DNA from: CAVUCH01 sp963697705 | GTDB taxonomy: Bacteria > Acidobacteriota > Vicinamibacteria > Vicinamibacterales > JAENWD01 | Length of the DNA stretch: 64,000 nucleotides | Assembly (NCBI GenBank): GCA_963697705.1 | Contig: CAVOPA010000017.1 | Span: 1,364,001 to 1,428,000 of the forward strand | Direction of reading: 5' to 3' | Part shown: piece by piece, positions 26,006 to 33,639 of the stretch | Layout: every line of letters starts with the position of its first letter | Position numbering within the stretch: position 1 is the stretch's first letter | The notes under the pieces: model-generated | What the model saw: the letters and a program-made list of their open reading frames with translations, nothing else | What the model was told of the DNA's origin: nothing | The model's database searches: none | Made by a program: the position numbers and the translations under genes

Positions 26006-27638
26006 ATGAGAGTCGAGGTAGCGCGCGTAATTCCCACTGGAGCGACCGACGTCGAGCCGCAGCGCGCCTTCCTTCAGGACCGCGTGGGCCTCTGGGCGTT
26101 CTGGGTGTTCATCTTGTCGTTCGGCTTCTACGTGACCAATATGGCCACCGGACCGTTCGTGCGCCCGGGCGCGCCGCGGGTCGCCGACCTGATGCTTCAG
26201 GCCGGCAACCTCGATCACCTGGCCGCTTCGCTGGTGTTCGGGGTCCTCTGGATGCTCACGCGCCGCGTGCGGCTGTCGATGCGCACGCTGCGGTGGCTCG
26301 ACCTGTCGGCGCTCGTGGTCGGCTGCACGCTCTTCGCATTGATGGGCGCATATCTCATGCGGGTCCAGGTCGTCGCCGGGCTCGACATGGCGATCGGCGC
26401 CTACTCCGGGCTCCTGGCGTGCGCGAACACGGTGATGGCGCGAGCGATCGCCGTGCCGAGCACGCCGCGCCGGACGCTCGTCGGCAGCGCCGCGTCAATG
26501 GCGGCGCTCGTCCCGGCCACGGTGTTCGCCGGCGGCGGATCGGCGGCCGCGGCCGTGAACGTGACGACGTGGTGTGCCGTGTCGATAGCGATCGCGACGG
26601 TGGGATCCCGCGTGATCTTCGGTCTGCGGACGGAGGCGGCGCGCGTGCGGCGCCTCGGCCAGTACACCCTCGAGCGCCAGATCGGCGCCGGAGGCATGGG
26701 CGTCGTCTACCGTGCCAGCCACGCCATGCTGCGGCGACCGACCGCGATCAAGCTGCTGCCACCGGATCGCGCCGGCGAGGCGAGCCTCCTGCGGTTCGAG
26801 CGCGAAGTGCAGATCACCGCGCAACTGAGCCACCCCAACACCGTCGCGATCTACGATTACGGACGAACCCCGGACGGCGTCTTCTATTACGCCATGGAAT
26901 ATCTCGACGGCATCAATCTCGAAGATCTCGTCCGTCGCGACGGCGCGCAGCCTGCCGGACGGGTGCTCGCGATTCTCGACCAGGTGTGTGGCGCGCTCAG
27001 CGAAGCGCATGAACGCGGCCTCGTGCATCGCGACATCAAGCCGGCGAACATCATCCTCACCGAACGCGGCGGCGAACCGGACGTGGCGAAGATTGTGGAT
27101 TTCGGCCTGGTGGATTCCTACACGTCAGACGATCCGCGCCTGACCGCCTCGACACCGGGCGTGCTCACCGGCACGCCGCTGTATTTGTCGCCGGAGTCGC
27201 TGACTTCGCCGGAGGAAGGTGATCCGCGACGCGATCTCTACGCGCTCGGCGCCGTCGGCTACTTCCTGGTTACCGGCCACCCCGTCTTCGAAGCAGCGAC
27301 CATCGCCCAGATCATCGCTCACCACCTGCACACCGACCCTGTGCCGCCGTCGCAGCGGCTGGGACGCCGCGTGCCGCCGGATCTCGAGGCGCTGCTGTTG
27401 CAGTGCCTCCGGAAGCACGCCGACGATCGGCCCTCGAGTGCGCGCGCGCTCCGCGACGCGCTGCGCCGCTGCAGCGGGGTGCGGCCATGGACGAGCGGCG
27501 AGGCGACGGAGTGGTGGGAGCACCTTCCGAGCGACCGGCGGGTCGAATGCGGAGCCGCTTCCGTGTCCGGACGGAGCCATGACGCTCAGTGTCGATGTCG
27601 CGAACCGGATGACTCAGACCGCCGTCCAGACGATGTAG
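26006..27638 (+). CDS. membrane-anchored Ser/Thr protein kinase, frameshifted 3' end
   Basis: Six membrane helices occupy about residues 28-206, followed by a Hanks kinase domain: GAGGMGVVY at 227-235, Lys in AIKLL at 249, HRDIKPAN at 341-348 and DFG at 365-367. ATG at 26006 follows GAGGGAG; earlier ATGs at 25940 and 25985 are possible. The uninterrupted frame runs on to 27934, antisense over the neighbouring cyclase gene, through compositionally odd Arg/Pro/Ser-rich sequence. In another frame the end reads TLSVDVANRMTQTAVQTM and stops at 27638, which looks like the natural C-terminus. A one-base insertion between about 27520 and 27590 would explain this (length is 3n+1). The kinase core itself is intact. 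Confidence 0.8.
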
Positions 27639-27747
27639 CCGGTGTCCTTCCTGTCTGCAGGTGCTCTTCCTCGCGCTCGTCTGGCGGTGTGGAATCGGAC
27701 AGGGCACGCGTTGACCGGCCGACGAGACCTGTGGAGCCCCGCACACC

Positions 27748-28551
27748 TCACGGCGCTGGCACCACCGCCACCACCCGAACCGGACCACCGGACCCTCCCT
27801 CGATCTTCATGGGCAATGCGATCAGCGTCGCGCCCGTCGGGGGCACCTGGTCCAGGCTGGTGAGATTTTCCAGGCCGACTACCTGCCGTGCGGCGGCCAC
27901 GCGATGGACGACGAAGTCGGAAGAGTGGCCGTAATCGATGGAGGCCGTGTCCACACCCAGGGCGCCAACGTGCCGCTCCTCGACGAGCAGGCGTGCGGCG
28001 TCTTCACCGTAGCTCGGAAAGCGCAGCTTCGACGCGTCGCCGGGCGTGTCGTCGCCGAGGTACGCCTTGACGTCCGGCCATCGTGCGCTCCACCCGGTGC
28101 GCAGCAGCACGATGGTGTGCTCCGCGATCGCTCCGTGCTGCCGCTCGAACGCTGTGACGTCGGCGGCGGTCAGGCGGTAGTCGGGATCGGCCGCTGCGCG
28201 CGCCGAGACGTCAATCACTATCGCCGGCGCGATCAGCTGATCGATCGGCACCTGGTCGGTCGAGCGGCCCTGCTCCGAAAAGTGGGCAGGCGCATCGAGG
28301 TGCGTGCCGCCGTGCTCAGGCGTCGAGAGACTGTAGGAGGAGTAGAAGTACCCACCTGGCGTCTGGCCGTGCGCGAGGGTGTCGAGCCGGAACTTCGTCG
28401 GCGACGTCGGCCAATAGATGGTGTGCGCGTTGTACGCGTGCGTGAGATCGACAAGCCGCGAACGCGAGAGATCGATGACCTGATCGCTGGCGGCCAACCC
28501 CACGGTGACGGCAACAAGCGACGCAAGCACACTGCCGGATAACGGCTTCAT
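27748..28551 (-). CDS. exported cyclase-family metal-dependent hydrolase
   Basis: A 267-residue protein of the cyclase/kynurenine-formamidase-like family. The metal-binding signature HGGTHLDAPAHF lies near residue 84, and LVDLTHAYNAHTIYWPTSP near the N-terminus is the usual opening of the fold. Unlike most cytoplasmic members it has a probable signal peptide (SGSVLASLVAVTVGLAAS). The ATG at 28551 is preceded by GGAG with 6-base spacing; an ATG four codons upstream (28563) is an alternative. Members hydrolyse amides or lactones such as N-formylkynurenine, but the substrate here is not predictable. The 3' end is overlapped by the antisense run-on frame of the kinase gene. Confidence 0.88.
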   Translation of the reverse strand: MKPLSGSVLASLVAVTVGLAASDQVIDLSRSRLVDLTHAYNAHTIYWPTSPTKFRLDTLAHGQTPGGYFYSSYSLSTPEHGGTHLDAPAHFSEQGRSTDQVPIDQLIAPAIVIDVSARAAADPDYRLTAADVTAFERQHGAIAEHTIVLLRTGWSARWPDVKAYLGDDTPGDASKLRFPSYGEDAARLLVEERHVGALGVDTASIDYGHSSDFVVHRVAAARQVVGLENLTSLDQVPPTGATLIALPMKIEGGSGGPVRVVAVVPAP

Positions 28552-28917
28552 CTCGATCTCCATTTCACCGGGGCGCACGCGAGCCCGGCCGCCTTTTGCT
28601 CTCTGGTAAGGAAGAGGCTGGTGCCGCTGCGGTGGCGCGGATGCGAAGCACCGGAGTATACATCCGCACGCGTCCGCCCCTCTTGCTCGCGGTGACATGT
28701 TCGCCACCACTTCCCGGCCAGACGGTCGTATAGTGCAGACGCTTGTCCGGCGGGTGTACCGGCTCTGAGTGATCAGTTCTGAGTATTGAGTTCGCAGGCG
28801 AACTGGACCGCGCCCGCATCTCAACGCTCGATCTCAGAACCCACAACTCGATTTCGGAATCGCCGGCCGAAAATGGCGCGGCCCGGTCCGGACACAGGCG
28901 CGACCGGGATGTGATAG
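28552..28917. other. divergent intergenic region with snapback repeat
   Basis: No gene is supported between the cyclase and the STAS-kinase fusion. The part 28763-28855 is made of degenerate short units: CTGAGT, TTCTGAGT, ATTGAGTTC on the left and CTCAAC, CTCAGAACC, CAACTCGA on the right, so the two halves can pair into a long imperfect hairpin. Confidence 0.5.
28763..28855. repeat. snapback hairpin of CTGAGT-type units
   Basis: Left arm contains repeated TGAGT/TTCTGAG units, and the right arm their complements (ATCTCAAC, ATCTCAGAACC). The arms are separated by about 30 bases. The unit sequence differs from those of the similar hairpins at 49299, 51137 and 63231, but the construction is the same. 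Confidence 0.55.
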
Positions 28918-28929
28918 GTGCAGTCCCCC

Positions 28930-31215
28930 ATGCAGATCACGCTCGACGCCGACCACCCCGTTCCAGTCCTGCGGCTGGTGGGCCGCTTCGATGGCGATGG
29001 CGCCACTATCTTCGATGCGTTCATCGAAGGGCTGGATCGTCGCCATGAGTACTGGGTTCTCGACTGCACCGAGGTGCGCTACGTCTCCAGCATGGGCCTG
29101 CGGTCGCTGGTGAAGGCGGAGAAGCGGCTGCGCGAACGCCACGGCACGGTCGTGCTCGCGGCCGTGGCGAAGCCCGTGCGGCAGGTGCTCGAGATGGCGC
29201 GCCTGCACACGATCTTTCGTCTCGCCGGGTCCGTCGACGAAGCCGTCTCCCTCGTTCGTGCGGGCAGCGTCGCGCCCGAGCGCGCCCTGCGGAGCGAACG
29301 CGAGGGGCGCGCGTGTGCGGTGTGGCCGCTCGGCGGACAGAGCGTGCTCGAAACCTGGGGTGTGCCTCCGGGCACGCTTCCCGAAAACCTCGAGGCCGAC
29401 CGGCTGGCGACAATCTCGATCGAGGATCTCGCGTATGCCGTCGGGTCGGGGGGATTCGGCGCCACGCGCGAGCAGGCGAGCGAGGCGACAGGCCCGTTGA
29501 TCGCGGTTCGTGCGTTTGCCGGCCTGAGAACGCCCGGCACCCACGATCCCTCGGACTTCCTCGTGCCCGAGCGGCCGGCCGATGCGCTCGTCCACGTCGC
29601 CTCGGCGCTCGGCATCGACGGCTCGCCGGGGGCCGCCCTGCACATCGGCAGTGACGCGCCGTTTGCGGTCACCGACCTCGTCGGCGATGTCCTTGCGTTG
29701 TCGGGTGATGACGCGGGCCCACGACCCGCCGCGACGGCGATCCTGGCCGTCGCGAACCTGGCGGACCACGACAGGCTGGCGATCCTGTTCCTCGTGACAG
29801 CCGATCGTGCGGCCCTCACCCGCCCCGAGCATGAGCTTTATGCCATCGCCGAATGGCTCCCAGGCCGCGACGTTCCGCACGACCGCCTCTTTGCGGGTCG
29901 AGCGGTGCTGTCGGCCTCGTCATCCTTCCCGTCGATTGCGGCCGACCCGGCGGACGTTCTCACCACGTTGGCGACGCTCGACGGGCTCGAGGAGGTCGCC
30001 GAGATCGATCCCACCTGGCGCATGACCGCGGTGCTGGCGTGGAGCTTTCAGCCTTCGCGCCTCCGCGAGGGTCGCGAGAAGCTGCTGGCCGTCCACGTGG
30101 AAGACGGCACGCCGCTGCTGGCCGAGTGGGAGACGATCGCGCGACGCCTGTATCGGGACTGCCGGCGCGTCGTGCTGACGCCGCTGCACGGCGGGTTCAT
30201 GTCGAACACGTTCCGCGTCGCGAGCTACGACCCGGACGGCAGGCGGATGCTGCCGACGGTGCTGAAGATCGGCGACGTGGCGCTCACCGAGCGGGAAGAG
30301 GTCGCCAACCGCAAGTACGTGCAGACGTTCATCCTGAACAACAGCACGACGCTGCTCGGCGGATCGACGGCGGGAGACTGGGCGGGGCTTCGATACAACT
30401 TTCTCGGCGTCAACGGACCGGACAGCTCGCTCGTGTGGCTGCGCGAGCACTACGAGCGGCGGCCGGCGGAGGACGTGGTGCCGCTCGTCAACGCGCTCTT
30501 CACGCGCGTGCTGAAGCCGTGGTACGGACAGCCACGCTGGGAGCCGGTCGCGCTGTACGCCGACCACGATCCGCGGCGGCTGTTCCCGACGCTCTGCGAC
30601 AGCGCCGAGCAGGTGCTCGGGGTCTCGGCCCACAGCGAGCGGCTGCCCTGCCCTGAGCTCGGACGCGATCTCCTGAATCCGTACTGGTTCCTGCAGCACG
30701 AGTTCCCGCGCCGGCGCCAGCGCTCGCGGCTCTGGTACACGTCGATCTGCCACGGCGATCTGAACATGCAGAACGTGCTCGTGGATGAACGCGAGAACAT
30801 CTACGTCATCGACTTCTCCGAGACGCGCCCGCGCAACATCGTGTCGGACTTCGCGCGGTTCGAGCCTCTCGTCAAGTTCGAGCAGGTGCCGATCGACAAC
30901 GAGACGGACGTGCGACGGATGCTGGAATTCGAGCAGGGCCTGATGTCGGTCCGAACGCTCGATCAGACTCCGCCCAACCGGTACCCCGGGCCGAACCCGG
31001 CCGTCGACAAGGCATACGCCATCGTCAAGCTGGTTCGATGGCTCGCAGACACCGCGACCCTCTTCGAGACCGACATGGTGCCGTATTGGCTGGCGGTGCT
31101 CGAGTGGACGCTCCCCGTCGTCGTCTTCCGCCAGTCCAGCCCGTTGCAGAAGCGGTACGCCGCCTACAGCGCCGCGCTGCTGTGCGAGGCGATCCGGAGC
31201 GCGGAGCCGACGTAG
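28930..31215 (+). CDS. STAS domain fused to an APH-like kinase domain
   Basis: A 761-residue soluble protein (765 from a GTG at 28918). Residues 1-105 form a STAS domain with the phosphorylatable loop VSSMGLRSL near residue 58. Residues about 120-390 are a domain I do not recognise (SGGFGATREQASEATGPLIA, DFLVPERPADALVHVASAL). Residues about 395-760 resemble an aminoglycoside-phosphotransferase/choline-kinase fold: a Lys in TVLKIG, then HGDLNMQN at 608-615 with the catalytic Asp and Asn, and VIDFSETRP with the metal-binding Asp. The catalytic set is complete. One protein thus carries a STAS phospho-acceptor and a potential kinase. It stands alone between divergent and convergent neighbours. 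The role is unknown; self-contained phospho-switching is inference. Confidence 0.75.
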   Translation: MQITLDADHPVPVLRLVGRFDGDGATIFDAFIEGLDRRHEYWVLDCTEVRYVSSMGLRSLVKAEKRLRERHGTVVLAAVAKPVRQVLEMARLHTIFRLAGSVDEAVSLVRAGSVAPERALRSEREGRACAVWPLGGQSVLETWGVPPGTLPENLEADRLATISIEDLAYAVGSGGFGATREQASEATGPLIAVRAFAGLRTPGTHDPSDFLVPERPADALVHVASALGIDGSPGAALHIGSDAPFAVTDLVGDVLALSGDDAGPRPAATAILAVANLADHDRLAILFLVTADRAALTRPEHELYAIAEWLPGRDVPHDRLFAGRAVLSASSSFPSIAADPADVLTTLATLDGLEEVAEIDPTWRMTAVLAWSFQPSRLREGREKLLAVHVEDGTPLLAEWETIARRLYRDCRRVVLTPLHGGFMSNTFRVASYDPDGRRMLPTVLKIGDVALTEREEVANRKYVQTFILNNSTTLLGGSTAGDWAGLRYNFLGVNGPDSSLVWLREHYERRPAEDVVPLVNALFTRVLKPWYGQPRWEPVALYADHDPRRLFPTLCDSAEQVLGVSAHSERLPCPELGRDLLNPYWFLQHEFPRRRQRSRLWYTSICHGDLNMQNVLVDERENIYVIDFSETRPRNIVSDFARFEPLVKFEQVPIDNETDVRRMLEFEQGLMSVRTLDQTPPNRYPGPNPAVDKAYAIVKLVRWLADTATLFETDMVPYWLAVLEWTLPVVVFRQSSPLQKRYAAYSAALLCEAIRSAEPT

Positions 31216-31297
31216 AGAGGGTTATGCGAGCGAGGAGTAACGACGTCAGGCGGGATGCCCCGCCCGGGAGTCATGTGACACTCACGCTTCGCGGGGG

Positions 31298-32416
31298 CTA
31301 GGACGCTTTGGCGGCGTCCAACTCGTACGCCGCAATCCCGAGATGACGACCAAACGTGGTCGCGCCGTGCTTGTCGCTCAGACGCATGAGCTGCTTATCG
31401 AAGACGAATGCCGCCTCCGGGTACAAGTCGCCCATATTCTGCACGATTTGATCACGCGCGTCCCGCAAATTGGCTGTCAAACGGTCGGCCGCCTCGAACG
31501 GTAGCAGACCGGATTCGAGATCGTCGTGGTGCTTCCGTTCGGCGGCTTCCAGCAAGCTCTCGACATACCGGGCGAGCGTCGAGTCTGACTCTGCTCCTCC
31601 GTCCGCCGTGCGCTGTTGGATCTGAACGGCGGTGGCGTCGCTCGCTGTCGCGAGCGGGGCGGCAAGCGGGCCAGCGTTGAGGGGTGCTCGGTCCTCGGCG
31701 ACAGCGGGTGTGTGGGGAGCGACGTCTGGTTGGCGCTCACCCGTTGCCGACTGTCCGGGAACGGAACTCGGCGGGACGTCGGCGGTGACGATCGCCTGCT
31801 GAATCGTGTTTCGGACGGTCTGAACCACTGCGGTCAGTGCCTCGCGTTCGGCCCGCGCGGTCTCGAGCTGCTGCGACAGGGCCGCGCATTCGCGCCGACG
31901 CGCCTCGAGATTGGCCGCCTGGCGTTGAAGCTCGGACTCGCGCTCCGCGGCCATTTTGTCATACTGCGCCTGCACGCCGTGCCACTCGGCTTCGGCACGG
32001 GTCCGCGCGGCGTGTTCGGCGTCGAACCGCTCCCGCGTGGTGATCAGTTCGCCGCGGGCAGAATTGAGCTCAGTCTCCAGCCGCTTGGCCACCGTCTCCG
32101 CGCTCGCGAGTTGCGCCACGGCCTCCGCCCGCACCCGCTCGGCAGCCCGCTCCGCTTCGTCCGACGCCGTCTTGACCATGCGGTCCACGAGATGCGCAAT
32201 GGCACCCGACGGCGTCAGGTGAGTTTTGTTCAAGAAAGCATCACAGGTGCGCTCCAGAACAGCGACGGTGTCCTTCACGGACGCGACGGCAGCATGCCAC
32301 TCGTCATCGCATCGATTCAGCTCGCTGCTGACCAATTCGCCGGCTTGTCGCTCGATTGCGTCCCGAAGCTCTGGGCTCGTTTTGTACCGCGACAGCGCGA
32401 GGTGCACCTTGCTCAT
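31298..32416 (-). CDS. coiled-coil protein of unknown function
   Basis: A 372-residue cytoplasmic protein. Residues about 75-215 are strongly coiled-coil (long runs rich in Ala, Glu, Arg such as AERVRAEAVAQLASAETVAK). A Pro/Ala/Thr-rich linker follows (215-285), and a conserved-looking C-terminal domain of about 85 residues (SGLLPFEAADRLTANLRDAR, then YPEAAFVFDKQLMRLSD and TTFGRHLGIAAYELDAA). No membrane segment or signal is seen. The layout recalls KfrA-like or scaffold proteins, but I find no diagnostic motif. It is convergent with the STAS-kinase fusion and 82 bp from its end. Confidence 0.6.
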   Translation of the reverse strand: MSKVHLALSRYKTSPELRDAIERQAGELVSSELNRCDDEWHAAVASVKDTVAVLERTCDAFLNKTHLTPSGAIAHLVDRMVKTASDEAERAAERVRAEAVAQLASAETVAKRLETELNSARGELITTRERFDAEHAARTRAEAEWHGVQAQYDKMAAERESELQRQAANLEARRRECAALSQQLETARAEREALTAVVQTVRNTIQQAIVTADVPPSSVPGQSATGERQPDVAPHTPAVAEDRAPLNAGPLAAPLATASDATAVQIQQRTADGGAESDSTLARYVESLLEAAERKHHDDLESGLLPFEAADRLTANLRDARDQIVQNMGDLYPEAAFVFDKQLMRLSDKHGATTFGRHLGIAAYELDAAKAS

Positions 32417-33027
32417 GGGGCCTGCCTTTCTCCGAGTAGTCTGGCGGGTGTATCGGAGCGTTGCCTACTCCACTACAGTCCTGCACGCGCTTACTGAAGA
32501 GCTATGCGGCACGCGGTTCGACCGGGCGGCCACGGCCATCGGATGTGGGGTATCAGCACTTCTGATCGCCGCCTGCTGGTCTGGTCGGCATCGAGGCTGG
32601 CGCCCAGGAGGGAGAGCGCGACGGGCAAACCCGAGTCGGGGCACATCGCCGCGATTGGGGCCGATCGTTTATCGGGGAGGAATGGGATCCGAAGGATCGG
32701 GCCAACTCACAGACCGAGCGTTTCGGCGGTCCCGAGAATCGGTCACACTCACCCAAAAGAGCATGTGGACGGGTGTGGTGGTCGCGCCGCCTGTACGAAT
32801 CCTCCTCGGCCGTCGTTACACATGGACAGGTGTCAACGCGAACTCCCATGAGCGAAATACGAGCGGCGCGCAGCGACACACCCCGGTGGCGACCACGGTT
32901 GCTGCCGGCTGGCCCACGCCAGCAGAATGCCTCGGGACGGAGCACGGCCGACGCTCTGGACAACCCTGGTCAGGGGAACGGACGGAGCGGATGGGGGTAT
33001 CATGTCGGCGCTGCCACCATCGCCGAG
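32417..33027. other. 611-bp intergenic region
   Basis: It lies between the divergent coiled-coil gene and the ECF sigma gene. Open frames exist on both strands but none shows family character or a good ribosome binding site. It should hold the promoter for the sigma/kinase pair; none could be assigned with confidence. Confidence 0.4.
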
Positions 33028-33639
33028 ATGCCCGTGAACGAGGAGTCGAGGTCAGACACGGTCGACCTTCGGGCGACCGACGTGAACAGCACCCTCGATC
33101 TGCTGGCTTTGGCGAAAGCCGGCGAACCTAGCGCCCTGGAGCTGCTGTTTCAGCGATGCCTCCCGCCGCTTCGCCGGTGGGCGCGCGGCCGACTGCCAGA
33201 TTATGCGCGCGGCATGGCGGAAACTCAGGATCTCGTCCAGGAGGTCGTCCTCCGCACGCTGCACAACCTGGCGGGCTTCGACGCGCGGCACCAGGGAGCG
33301 CTCCAGGCGTACCTTCGCCAGGCCGTGGCCAACCGCATTCGGGACGAAGTTCGACGCGCCACCCGCCATCCCGCGCCGTTCCACTTGTCGGAGGTGCACC
33401 CGGATGCCTCGGCTTCGCCGTTGGAACGCGCCATCGGCAGTGAAGGCCTCGAGCGATACGAGCGCGCGCTCGCACGTCTGCGCGAGCCCGACCGCCAGGT
33501 GATCGTGGCGCGGATCGAGCTGCAACAGAGTTACCAGGAGATAGCCGTGGTGATGGGCAAGCCGTCGGCAAACGCGGCGCGCGTCGCGGTGACACGCGCC
33601 CTGACCCGACTCACGGAGGAGTTGGGCCGTGGTCGCTGA
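33028..33639 (+). CDS. ECF-type RNA polymerase sigma factor paired with a kinase
   Basis: A 203-residue sigma factor from the ATG at 33028 (the frame is open further upstream). Region 2 covers about residues 20-95, with AETQDLVQEVVLRTLHNL and AYLRQAVANRIRDEVRRA. Region 4 covers about 140-200, with QSYQEIAVVMGKPSANAARV as the helix-turn-helix. It overlaps by 11 bp the start of a Ser/Thr kinase gene. ECF factors genetically joined to Hanks kinases are known (ECF43-type and related groups), where the kinase rather than an anti-sigma factor is thought to control the sigma factor by phosphorylation. No anti-sigma gene is present here. Confidence 0.9.
   Translation: MPVNEESRSDTVDLRATDVNSTLDLLALAKAGEPSALELLFQRCLPPLRRWARGRLPDYARGMAETQDLVQEVVLRTLHNLAGFDARHQGALQAYLRQAVANRIRDEVRRATRHPAPFHLSEVHPDASASPLERAIGSEGLERYERALARLREPDRQVIVARIELQQSYQEIAVVMGKPSANAARVAVTRALTRLTEELGRGR

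Noticed and set aside
32417..33027. Extended N-terminus of the ECF sigma factor (frame open back to 32773)
   Set aside because: The extra residues are low-complexity and do not fit ECF factors; ATG at 33028 gives the normal length.
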